Assembly: GCA_963675935.2 (NCBI GenBank)
Contig: CAXXPV010000001.1
Location: 124,001 to 188,000, forward strand
Direction: 5' to 3'
Source: G963675935 sp963675935
Lineage (GTDB): Bacteria; Planctomycetota; Planctomycetia; Pirellulales; Thermoguttaceae
DNA length: 64,000 nt
A program made the translations under genes and the position numbers. The notes beneath the pieces were generated by a model that was not told the DNA's origin, searched no databases, and saw nothing but the letters and a program-made list of their open reading frames with translations. Every line of letters begins with the position of its first letter. Within the stretch, counting starts at the first letter, position 1. Shown here piece after piece: positions 49,037-56,890 of the stretch.

Positions 49037-49175
49037 GTGTGCGGCCATATTTTCTGGCAGATAGGCAATTCAGTCATTCTGAGCGCAGCGAAGAATCTCG
49101 TTTTCCTCGCGGCGTGGGCGAGATTCTTCGCTGCGCTCAGAATGACCGATCTTGCCAGAAAAAATGGCCACACAC
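49037..49175. mobile_element. 139-bp miniature element with ISKra4 ends and 8-bp duplication
   Basis: The left end GTGTGCGGCCAT...TTCTGGCA and the inverse right end GTGTGTGGCCAT...TTCTGGCA match the ends of the resident ISKra4 copies (3573 and 55341). TTTCGCAA flanks it on both sides exactly (49029-49036 and 49176-49183), the same duplication length as ISKra4 copy 1. The interior is a GTCATTCTGAGCG-type palindrome (49073-49145). There is no ORF. Confidence 0.9.
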
Positions 49176-49232
49176 TTTCGCAATCGCCACTTTCAATGTA
49201 TACTGGCAACGGGACATTCGGGAAATGCGACA

Positions 49233-49823
49233 ATGACGCAAGTGATTTTGCAAGACGTTTCCTGGGAACGAATGGAACGGGCCGTGGAAAAAGTGCGCCA
49301 ACGTCTGTTGCGGACGGCTTCAACCCTGGAACAAGCCGGAATCCCTTACGCCGTCGTCGGCGGCAACGCCGTGGCCGCGTGGGTTTCGCGCGTCGATGAG
49401 GCCGCGGTGCGAAACACCCAAGATGTCGATATTCTCATCCGCCGCCAAGACCTGCCGGCCGTCATAGAGGCGATGTCGCGAGCGGGCTTCGTCCATCGCC
49501 ACGCGGCCGGAATCGACATGCTGCTCGACGGCCCCGAGGCCAAGGCGCGCGACGCCGTCCATTTGGTCTTCGCCGGCGAGCGGGTGCGGCCGGAATATGC
49601 GCTGCCCACGCCGGACGTGGCCGAAAGCGAGCCGGCGGCATGTTTTCGCCTATTGTCGCTCGAATCGTTGGTGCGGATGAAACTCACGTCGTTCCGCGAT
49701 AAAGACCGGACGCATTTGCGAGACATGTTGGAAGTCGGCTTGATCGACGCGACGTGGCCGTCGCGGTTTCCGCCGGAATTGGCCGCCCGGCTGCAAGAGC
49801 TTTTGGAACATCCGGAAGGTTAG
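49233..49823 (+). CDS. nucleotidyltransferase-fold protein
   Basis: 196 residues from ATG 49233. The minimal nucleotidyltransferase fold is seen in IPYAVVGGNAVAAWVSRVDE (Gly-Gly), AAVRNTQDVDILIRRQDLP (Asp-x-Asp metal pair) and a third acidic position near DAVHLVFAG. C-terminal helices carry LLSLESLVRMKLTSFRDKDRTHLRDM, a pattern seen in AbiEii-like and other small transferases. It could be an orphan member of a toxin-antitoxin-like class, but no partner gene adjoins. The miniature ISKra4-like element ends 57 bases upstream and may affect its promoter. The start lacks a strong ribosome site (GGGAAATGCGACA). Confidence 0.78.
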   Translation: MTQVILQDVSWERMERAVEKVRQRLLRTASTLEQAGIPYAVVGGNAVAAWVSRVDEAAVRNTQDVDILIRRQDLPAVIEAMSRAGFVHRHAAGIDMLLDGPEAKARDAVHLVFAGERVRPEYALPTPDVAESEPAACFRLLSLESLVRMKLTSFRDKDRTHLRDMLEVGLIDATWPSRFPPELAARLQELLEHPEG

Positions 49824-49851
49824 TTCTATTGCGCAGGTGTGACAACAAGCC

Positions 49852-49930
49852 GTTTAGCCGGCGAGCTTGCTCGCCGCGTTTTGGCCGAAATTGCCGAACA
49901 TCCGCGGCGACCTATTTTCGCCGGCTAAAC
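49852..49930. repeat. REP palindrome, GTTTAGCCGGCG family, copy 5
   Basis: GTTTAGCCGGCGAGC ... TTCGCCGGCTAAAC. The outer arms are well kept and the inner part diverged (ATCCGCGGCGACCTATT). Confidence 0.87.
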
Positions 49931-50010
49931 AATGCGAGTGACAATTGTTTTCTGAGAGTGATTAGAAGAGTTTTACGGACAACCAGAGAGAGGAAAGGCG
50001 CCCCGCGAAT

Positions 50011-51051
50011 ATGCAAACGATGAAAGCCTTGGTGAAGAAGGAAGCCCGCGAGGGCCTCTGGCTCGAAGACGTGCCGGTCCCTGAAATCGGCATTAACGAC
50101 GTAATGATCCAAATTTTGCGGACGGGCATCTGCGGCACCGACGTCCACATTTACAACTGGGACGCTTGGTCGCAAAAAACGATTCGCGTGCCGTTGGTCG
50201 CCGGCCACGAGTTCGTCGGCCGCATTGTTGATGTTGGCGCCAACGTGAAGGACTTTCGCACGGGCGACATCGTCAGCGGCGAGGGGCACGTCGTTTGCGG
50301 CCGGTGCCGCAATTGCCTGGCCGGCCGCCGGCATTTGTGCAAGGAAACGGTCGGCGTCGGCGTGAATCGGCCCGGGGCGTTCGCCGAGTTTCTTTCGCTG
50401 CCGATGACCAACGTGTGGCATCTCGATCCCGCGGTGCCGCACGACGTAGCGGCGATTTTCGATCCCTTGGGCAACGCCGTTCACACCGCGCTGTCGTTCC
50501 CCGTTTTGGGCGAAGACGTTTTAATCGCCGGCGCCGGTCCGATCGGCATCATGGCGGCCGCCGTCGCGCGCCACGCGGGGGCTCGCTACGTCGTGATTAC
50601 CGACGTGAACCCCTATCGCCTCGAACTGGCCCGAAAGATGAACCCGACATTGGCCGTCGATGTGAGCCGCGAAAATCTGGCCGACGTGCAGAAGCGTCTC
50701 GGCATGAAGGAGGGATTCGACGTGGGCCTCGAGATGTCGGGCAATGCCGCGGCGTTCCGCGGCATGTTGGCCGCCATGTGCCACGGCGGGCGCGTCGCCA
50801 TGCTCGGAATTCCCAACGGCGAAATCGCGATCGACTGGAACACCGTGATCTTCAACATGCTGACGATCAAGGGCATCTACGGCCGCGAGATGTACGAAAC
50901 GTGGTACATGATGACCGCGATGATCCAAAGCGGCCTCGACATTTCGCCGGTCATTACCCACCGGTTCCACTACACCGACTTCCAAAAGGGTTTCGACGCG
51001 ATGCGCTCGGGCCACTCGGGCAAGGTCGTGCTGACGTGGAAGGAAGAGTAA
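50011..51051 (+). CDS. tdh: L-threonine 3-dehydrogenase
   Basis: 346 residues, the family length. It oxidises threonine to 2-amino-3-ketobutyrate with NAD. Zinc-dependent medium-chain dehydrogenase: catalytic zinc ligands C41 (ICGTDVHIYNWDAW, with the TDH-specific DVHIYNWD) and the GHEFVG block (65-70), and structural zinc by C96, C99, C102 and C110. The Rossmann motif is LIAGAGPIGIMAAAVA. EMSGNAAAFR and GIPNGEIAIDWN follow. The usual partner kbl is not next to it, so glycine formation would need kbl elsewhere. The start ATG at 50011 lies 19 bases after GAGGAAAGG, a rather long spacing; ATG 50020 is an alternative. Confidence 0.95.
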   Translation: MQTMKALVKKEAREGLWLEDVPVPEIGINDVMIQILRTGICGTDVHIYNWDAWSQKTIRVPLVAGHEFVGRIVDVGANVKDFRTGDIVSGEGHVVCGRCRNCLAGRRHLCKETVGVGVNRPGAFAEFLSLPMTNVWHLDPAVPHDVAAIFDPLGNAVHTALSFPVLGEDVLIAGAGPIGIMAAAVARHAGARYVVITDVNPYRLELARKMNPTLAVDVSRENLADVQKRLGMKEGFDVGLEMSGNAAAFRGMLAAMCHGGRVAMLGIPNGEIAIDWNTVIFNMLTIKGIYGREMYETWYMMTAMIQSGLDISPVITHRFHYTDFQKGFDAMRSGHSGKVVLTWKEE

Positions 51052-51193
51052 ACAGAGCGACGATGTCCGAAATAGCCGGGGGCCAACGGCCCGCGGAGTG
51101 TGTTCTCCGCTGTCCATGGTGCTGAGACTGCGGGAATGTTGACCGCAGGAATTGCCGGTGATAGACTATCTATAGGGGCTGGGAGCGAATGAC

Positions 51194-51412
51194 ATGACCT
51201 ATCGCGGACATATAGAAAATGGATCGATCGTTCTCGATGAGGCCGTCGTTTTCCCCGATGGAACCAAGGTGAGTATTGAACCACTTGCCGAATCGGGGAA
51301 AACGCTTGCCGAGCGATTCGGCGACCTCATCGGATGTATTTCGGATTTGCCGTCGGATATGGCCGAAAACCACGACCATTATATTCACGGAACACCGAAA
51401 CAATGCCCCTAA
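51194..51412 (+). CDS. antitoxin-like protein (AF2212/DUF104 type)
   Basis: 72 residues. N-terminal beta-hairpin YRGHIENGSIVLDEAVVFPDGTKVSI is the pattern of AF2212-type antitoxins, which bind DNA and neutralise a PIN toxin. The C-terminal part (LAERFGDLIGCISDLPSDMAENHDHYIHG) resembles the toxin-binding end, down to the HDHYIHG motif. GGGAG lies 9 bases before the ATG. Its stop overlaps the start of the PIN gene by ten bases, so the pair is translationally coupled, as expected for a toxin-antitoxin operon that represses itself. Confidence 0.83.
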   Translation: MTYRGHIENGSIVLDEAVVFPDGTKVSIEPLAESGKTLAERFGDLIGCISDLPSDMAENHDHYIHGTPKQCP

Positions 51413-51804
51413 CCTTTGCAGACACGTTCTATTTTCTGGCGATTCTCAATACCAAGGATGCCGCGCATCGGAAGGCGGTTGAGTTCTCCGAGTGCAACGA
51501 TACCGCTTTGCTTACAACCGCTTGGGTGCTGACGGAGCTTGCCGATGCGTTGGCCGACTTGCGGCATCGTCGCGTTTTTCGGAAGTTCCTTGATGGTTTG
51601 CGGGCCGACCCGAACACCATCATCGTTCCACCTTCTCCGGAGTTGTTTGAACAAGGCGTTGATCGCTACAATGCCCGAAACGACAAAGAGTGGTCGCTGA
51701 CGGACTGCATTTCCTTCGTCGTAATGGAGCAGTACGACATCGCGGAGGCGCTCACGGGAGACCACCATTTCGAGCAAGCGGGCTTTCAGACGATATTGGC
51801 CTGA
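51403..51804 (+). CDS. PIN-domain toxin (VapC-like ribonuclease)
   Basis: 133 residues. PIN fold with acidic metal ligands: D7 in FADTFYFLA, Glu in WVLTELADAL, Asp in EWSLTDCISFVVM and a last Asp in ALTGDHHFEQAGF. It presumably cuts tRNA or other RNA when free of its antitoxin. The ATG at 51403 lies within the end of the antitoxin gene; the longer frame upstream is not coding. All catalytic residues are present, so the toxin appears functional. Confidence 0.9.
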   Translation: MPLTFADTFYFLAILNTKDAAHRKAVEFSECNDTALLTTAWVLTELADALADLRHRRVFRKFLDGLRADPNTIIVPPSPELFEQGVDRYNARNDKEWSLTDCISFVVMEQYDIAEALTGDHHFEQAGFQTILA

Positions 51805-51971
51805 AGCAACTTTCAAGAGTCGTATCCCAACGAAATTGCGATTGATTTCGTAGAGAGGGCAACCCGGCCGCTGTTCACTTCGCGCCAAAGCGATAAAATG
51901 GCCGGTTAAGGTGAGTCCGTAGCGTGTTTCTTGCGACGAACAACGGCAATTCTGGAAAGGAGTCGGCTCTC

Positions 51972-53066
51972 ATGGCGGTGATTTCCTCGGGCGTTGCGGC
52001 GTTGTTGGTTTCGGCCGTGGTCGGCGGCGTGGGGCTTCCATTCGGCGTTCCGCCAGCCCCGGAAGACCCGATGATGGGCCGCGTCGCGCCGGAAAAATGC
52101 CTCTTCCATCTGAGTTGGGCCGGAACCGCTTCGCCCGACGCGAAAAGCTCGAACCAGACCGAGCAGTTGCTGGCCGAGCCGGAAGTGCAACACTTTCTGA
52201 AGCAAATCGGGACGCTCATTGCCAACAAAGTGAAAACCTCGATGGGAAAAAACGAGCTTCTGACCGACGATCCGCTTGGTCTTTTGCGGCACGTTACCAC
52301 CCATCCGGTCGCCATTTTCGTTGGGAAATCTATCCCCGGCAAAACGCCGGCGAACAAAACCAATGCGACAAAAACCGATTCGAGAAAACCAAAACCTGAC
52401 GATCTGGACGCCACCGTGATAAATGTGCTGCGGCAATGCGAGGCGGCTGCCGTCGTATCGCTGGGCGCCGACGCCGCTTTGTGGAAAGCCAAGGCGAGAA
52501 AACCGATCGAATTGTGGAATCCGCTGGGCGTGAAAAACGAGATCGTTCCCCTCGATGGCGACGATTGGTATGCCCGCGTCCAATTCGACGAGGGCGCATT
52601 CCCCAGTATTTGCCTCGGTTTTCGCGGCGATTATTTCATCGCGGCGTCGAGCGAGAAGGTTTTCAAGGACGTTGTGACACGAATGAAAAACGAGCCGCCG
52701 CGCTGGTGGACCGATATTCAGAAGAAGCTCCCCATCGAACGCCGGTCGCTGGTCGCGTACGCCGATTTGCAGGCGATCACCCGGCTGGTCGAGCCGTTGG
52801 TCGAGTCAAGATTACCGAAGGACCTCGCGGCGGCGATGGAAATGCTCGGGCTGGCGAACGCCCGGGCATGGATCGAAGTCTGGGGGCTTGAGGGCCGCGA
52901 TTTCGCCAATAAGTCGCTTCTGCTGCTCGACGGCGAGCCGCAAGGACTCCTGCGCGTGTTGGCCGATCGACCGATCCGCCCGGAAGACGCGGCCGCGATT
53001 CCATCGGACGCCACGTTCGGCGTGGCCTGCCGCTTCGATGCGCAAAAGGCGATGGACGTGGTTCTA
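51972..53066 (+). pseudogene. secreted planctomycete protein, 5' part, split by IS630
   Basis: From ATG 51972 (AAGGAG 9 bases upstream): a signal-like N-terminus (MAVISSGVAALLVSAVVGGVGLPFG), then EDPMMGRVAPEKCLFHLSWAGTA, a helical domain, and the YARVQFDEGAFPSICLGFRGDYFIAASS region. It resembles exported planctomycete proteins of the DUF3352-like kind. The gene is cut by an IS630 element in codon CTA at 53064-53066. The first half continues briefly into the IS (VLRPS) and stops at 53084. Removing the element and one TA restores the frame into 54291: MDVVL-AAIDKMEPATKAKV. With the 3' part the protein would be about 725 residues. Confidence 0.75.
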
Positions 53067-53141
53067 GTGCTCCGTCCAAGCTAAATATTGGGGTTGCCAA
53101 GGATGGCGTTTTCGAGGAACCTCCACCATCTCAAGGAGGTT

Positions 53142-53588
53142 CCTATGAACAAGAAGTATATTGTGCGGCTCACGGATGAGGAAAGGGCGATCTGCGAAGC
53201 AACCGTCAAGAACGAGAAAGGCAAGTCAGAGAAACTGCGGCGGGCGATGATCCTGCTGAAGGCGGACGCCGATGGTCCGGGGTGGAACGACGAGAAAATC
53301 AGCGAAGCCGTCGGCTGCCGGACGCGGACCGTGGAGAATGTGCGGCAAGAATTCGTCGTGGAAGGGTTCGAGGCGGCCCTGGTTCGCAAGAAGCGGGCAA
53401 CGCCGCCCACGCCCAAGCTTTTGGATGGGGCAGGCGAGGCGAAGCTGATCGCGCTACGGTTGGGGAAGCCGCCTGCGGGGTACGGACATTGGACGCTGCG
53501 GCTGCTGGCCGATCAATTGGTCGAGTTGGAAGTCGTGGATTCCATCAGCCCTGAAACCGTCCGGCAGACGCTTAAAAAAACGGGATGA
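53142..53588 (+). CDS. IS630 transposase, N-terminal ORF
   Basis: 148 residues from ATG 53142 (AGGAGG 8 bases upstream): MNKKYIVRLTDEERAICEATV, a paired helix-turn-helix (ILLKADADGPGWNDEKISEAVGCRTRTVENVRQEFV) for binding the ends, and a second one (PAGYGHWTLRLLADQLVEL). It ends with QTLKKTG at the run CTTAAAAAAACG (53571-53582). A -1 slip there gives LKKNGMTKRK and continues into the catalytic ORF, which matches the normal family sequence. Programmed frameshifting is therefore likely to make the full transposase. Confidence 0.88.
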   Translation, partial: PMNKKYIVRLTDEERAICEATVKNEKGKSEKLRRAMILLKADADGPGWNDEKISEAVGCRTRTVENVRQEFVVEGFEAALVRKKRATPPTPKLLDGAGEAKLIALRLGKPPAGYGHWTLRLLADQLVELEVVDSISPETVRQTLKKTG

Positions 53589-54274
53589 CGAAGCGGAAGA
53601 TCGAATACTGGGTGATCCCTCCCGACGCCGACGGTGAGTTCGTCGCTCACATGGAGGAGGTGCTGGAGACCTACGAAAAAGCCTACGATCCTGACTCTCC
53701 GGTCGTGTGCATGGACGAGCAACCGGTGCAACTCGTGGGTGAGACCCGCGTTGCGATTCCGGCGACGAAGGAGCACCCCGAGCGCGTCGACTATGAATAC
53801 GAACGCAAGGGGACAGCAAGCATCTTCATGTTCGCGGAACCGCTCTCCGGCTTCCGGCAAGCAACGGCCCGGCCGCGCCGCACCAAGGTCGATTGGGCTT
53901 ATGAAGTCGCCGACCTACTCGATAGCCGCTACGCGGACACGCCGCGGATCACGCTGGTCTGCGACAACTTGAACACGCACACGAAGGGGGCGTTCTACGA
54001 AGCGTTCCCGCCCGACCAAGCCCGCGAGTATGTGCGACGGATCAACTTTGTGTACACCCCCAAGCACGGCAGTTGGCTGAACGTGGCGGAATGCGAACTG
54101 AGCTGCCTGACCAGCCAGTGCCTGTCCGACCGCAGGATCGGCGAGATTGCGATCCTCCAATCCGAAATTGCCGCCTGGGCGACCCGCACCAACGCCAAGC
54201 AACGTGCCGTCGACTGGCAATTCACCATTGAGAAAGCCCGCGTCAAATTGAAGCGGCTCTACCCGAAAACTTAG
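53585..54274 (+). CDS. IS630 transposase, catalytic ORF
   Basis: 229 residues in the -1 frame relative to the N-terminal ORF; the ATGA overlap at 53585 is an alternative start. The DDE triad is clear: first Asp in SPVVCMDEQPVQLVGE, second Asp in ITLVCDNLNTHTKGAF, and Glu in HGSWLNVAECELS. The RINFVYTPKHGSWLN signature is typical of the DDE_3 fold. The sequence has no lesion, so the element could be active. Confidence 0.92.
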   Translation: MTKRKIEYWVIPPDADGEFVAHMEEVLETYEKAYDPDSPVVCMDEQPVQLVGETRVAIPATKEHPERVDYEYERKGTASIFMFAEPLSGFRQATARPRRTKVDWAYEVADLLDSRYADTPRITLVCDNLNTHTKGAFYEAFPPDQAREYVRRINFVYTPKHGSWLNVAECELSCLTSQCLSDRRIGEIAILQSEIAAWATRTNAKQRAVDWQFTIEKARVKLKRLYPKT

Positions 54275-54290
54275 TCTGGACGGAGCACTA

Positions 54291-55370
54291 GCCGCGATCG
54301 ACAAAATGGAGCCGGCGACCAAAGCGAAGGTGATCGGACAATTCGAAGAATGGGAGCGAACACTGGGCGTTGATCTGCGGCACGGCGTCTTGAAATCGTT
54401 CGGCGACACCTGGTGCGTTTACGGCTCGCCGAGCGAAGGCAACTTTTTCGTGACCGGCATCACGGCGGTCGTCCCGCTGCGCGATTGGGCAGGCATGAAC
54501 GTGGCTTATGGCAGATTGATGGGCTTTGCGAAACAATGGAGGCCAAGCTCTGAAGAAACAGTCGTTCCACCGGGAACAAGGCAAACCACGGAACCGAACC
54601 CCATCGAATCGTATCGTTTCATGGACAACGACATTTATTGCTTCCGCTCTGGTGTTTCTCTCGGGCTGATCGGCGCCACACCGGCGTGGTGCATGACCAA
54701 GCGGGAATTGGTTTTGGCCCTGTCGCCTCAGAACGTGAAGGCGTGTCTTTCGCAAGACAGTCGGCACGAGTCGCTCGATCGGCGGTCGGAGGTCGCCCGA
54801 TTGTTCTCGCAAGGACAAGAAAACGGCCCGTCGATGATTGTCTACGGCGACGCGTCACACGCCTTCGAGATGTTCTATCCATTGTTCAGCATGTATGGCG
54901 GCATGTTTGTGGCGTCGTCGCTTTCCGATGATCCCGAAGACATTCAAAGCTCTTTTTTGATGCCGTCGTGTCTTTCAATTCATCGTCACCTTGGGCCGAC
55001 CGTGGCGACATTGCGGCGGACAAAGGACGGCGTCGAGTTCGTCTCGCGCGGCACGATTCCGCTGCCGAGTCCCGTTTTTGTGGTGGGGGTCCAGGCGTAT
55101 AGTCCCTGGTTTGCCTGCCTCGCTGCTGACTCCTTCGCGGCACAGGCGCCGCCACCACAGGGAGGTGATACCCCTGCTTCCAAGACAACGCCCAGCATTA
55201 GCGCGCCGGCGGTCGATGCGCCCAGCAACGGGCCAGCGGGAAAAGACACGAAGACTGAAAAGTCCAGCGACAAGAACGACGCAAAAACGCCATCGAAGGA
55301 CAATACGACCGGCAAGGCTGTCAAGGAAAGGCAATATGACGTGTGCGGCCATTTTTTCTGGCGGTGTTAA
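54291..55370 (+). pseudogene. secreted planctomycete protein, 3' part, cut by ISKra4
   Basis: Continues the protein at 51972-53066 in the same frame: AAIDKMEPATKAKVIGQFEE, then SFGDTWCVYGSPSEGNFFV, LGLIGATPAWCMTKRELVLAL and EMFYPLFSMYGGMFV. The last 60 codons are a low-complexity Pro/Ser/Thr/Lys tail (GKDTKTEKSSDKNDAKTPS), so little functional sequence is lost. The ISKra4 copy begins at 55341, after RQYD. The final residues (VCGHFFWRC) are read from its left end. A free start at ATG 54306 is possible but lacks a ribosome site. Confidence 0.75.
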
Positions 55371-56476
55371 ATCTTTGCGGGATTTAGAGTTATCCAGTAA
55401 GTTTGCCACATGCGGCTGTCGTCCAGACACGCAAGGGCCATCATCGCTTCGGCGTTGGCGCCTTCCCAGCGGCGGCCACGGCCTTTGACCCGTTGCGTGG
55501 TGGTCTTGCACTCGCTTTCCATCGGCCCACTGCCAATTTGCCAGCCGCGACGGCGGAACTCGGGGTAACGGATCATCGGTTTACGCTCCGCCACATAGTG
55601 CATCAGGCGGTTGGCTTCCTTCCGTTTGGTCGGCGATCGCAAGGGAGAACGCCAAGCCACCAGTTGGTCCCAAGCGGCATCGTACCCCACATGCCGAAAC
55701 GTGTGCATCACTTCCTCCAGCCATGTCTTGCCCTGGGCGGACTCTTCGCCAAACACGATCCGGCGGCTCTTCTGCACGTTCTCGCGCAGGTGATAGAAGT
55801 CCAATCCGATGGCGTCCACCAAACCGTGAAACTCGATCTGGTTGCGAATCCAGGGGGCCCCGTCCACGTTGGCCACCTTTTCCTGCGCCTTGGGCAACTC
55901 CAGTTGACACGCCATCCGCTGCATCAGCCGCCCCGCCGCCTCGTGGTCGCCGCTGGTCGCCCCCACATAGCGATGCTCCATCGTTTCGTCATAGAAGTTG
56001 GCCACCTTGAATTCCTTGTAGGCCTGATCGGCCCCTGTTTTCGCGTGGGGCAAGGGCCGACAGCGACGGCCTCGCCGACGCCGCTTTTCGCGAATCTTCG
56101 TCCGCCGCTTCTGCTTTTCTTCGTCGGTGACCAGCGGCACTTGGACGCCGTCGCATCCCAGATACATCCGAGAAACGTCCTCGGTCGTGCGGCAGTCTTC
56201 GGCCGTCCACGACGGCTGTAATTCCCCACGCTGCAAGACACGCAACACCGCCTTGCCTTCCCTTTCGACCAACTGCCGCAACGCTTCCTTGCTGATCGAC
56301 CAATGCGCCGCACGGGCCAGATTCGCGGCGGTCTTCTCAAAACTGCTCGAACCCTGATTCAAGCGACAGGCCATTTCCCGGACCCCTTCGCTGATCGTCG
56401 CCTCGGCTTCATCCAACCACCGATCGGCCGGCGTTTCACTTCCTTCGTGCCGACAGTGCCACCGAATCCGCCACAC
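55367..56476 (-). CDS. ISKra4-family transposase (copy 2)
   Basis: Identical in all 369 residues to the product at 3599-4708; the same motifs apply (YLGCDGVQVPLV, NVDGAPWIRN, GWQIGSGPMESECK). Intact. Either copy could mobilise the other and also the miniature element at 49037-49175, which has the same ends. Confidence 0.88.
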   Translation of the reverse strand: MWRIRWHCRHEGSETPADRWLDEAEATISEGVREMACRLNQGSSSFEKTAANLARAAHWSISKEALRQLVEREGKAVLRVLQRGELQPSWTAEDCRTTEDVSRMYLGCDGVQVPLVTDEEKQKRRTKIREKRRRRGRRCRPLPHAKTGADQAYKEFKVANFYDETMEHRYVGATSGDHEAAGRLMQRMACQLELPKAQEKVANVDGAPWIRNQIEFHGLVDAIGLDFYHLRENVQKSRRIVFGEESAQGKTWLEEVMHTFRHVGYDAAWDQLVAWRSPLRSPTKRKEANRLMHYVAERKPMIRYPEFRRRGWQIGSGPMESECKTTTQRVKGRGRRWEGANAEAMMALACLDDSRMWQTYWITLNPAKI

Positions 56477-56522
56477 GTCGATTCGCCCATTGATGGTCAG
56501 GACGCTGGTGGGCTGCTTTCCT

Positions 56523-56786
56523 TTATTCCGTTTCTTCTTTCCGGTCGCGATGCTGTTCGGAGGGGGGAAAAGCGGCTTCCGCCGCGTTGACTTTCATCTG
56601 GATCGCCTTTTCGTAGGCGACCTGGCGAAAGCGATCCAAGGCATCCCTCGCTTTCTCCTCGCTATCGCGAATCACCCGGCCCTGCGGCGCGCCGTCCACC
56701 GCGTCGGCCACCTCCCGCAACGCTCGCTCGAACTCCGCTCGCATCTGCTCCTCGTAGGCATTCCGATCTAACTTGGGTAGTGCCAT
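56523..56786 (-). CDS. ISKra4-associated small ORF (copy 2)
   Basis: Identical to 4755-5018: 87 residues from ATG 56786 with AGGAGG 8 bases upstream. It is the first gene of the element, and 46 bases separate it from the transposase GTG. Confidence 0.75.
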   Translation of the reverse strand: MALPKLDRNAYEEQMRAEFERALREVADAVDGAPQGRVIRDSEEKARDALDRFRQVAYEKAIQMKVNAAEAAFPPSEQHRDRKEETE

Positions 56787-56890
56787 CGCAATTTCCTCCT
56801 GTGCGGCATTATGCAAAAACCAAGACGCCAACCCAAGTTATACAACCTCCCTATTGTTCGCGCCAGTCATATTTGCCACACACACGCATC

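Larger units (their letters stand above)
53067..54288 (+). mobile_element. IS630-family element, TA target duplication
   Basis: The ends GTGCTCCGTCCA and (inverted) GTGCTCCGTCCA are exact over 12 bp. TA lies on both sides (53065-53066 and 54289-54290), the hallmark of IS630/Tc1. Length is 1222 bp. The two ORFs overlap by an A7 run. Removal restores the host frame. Confidence 0.93.
55341..56883 (-). mobile_element. ISKra4-type insertion sequence, copy 2, no target duplication
   Basis: Matches copy 1 (3573-5115) over all 1543 bases as far as I can read, offset 51,768. The flanks are AATATGAC on the left and ACGCATCA on the right, so there is no 8-bp duplication. The right flank is the start of a different IS (IS1182) and the left flank is a host gene, so this junction pair was made by recombination or deletion, not by simple insertion. 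Confidence 0.92.
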
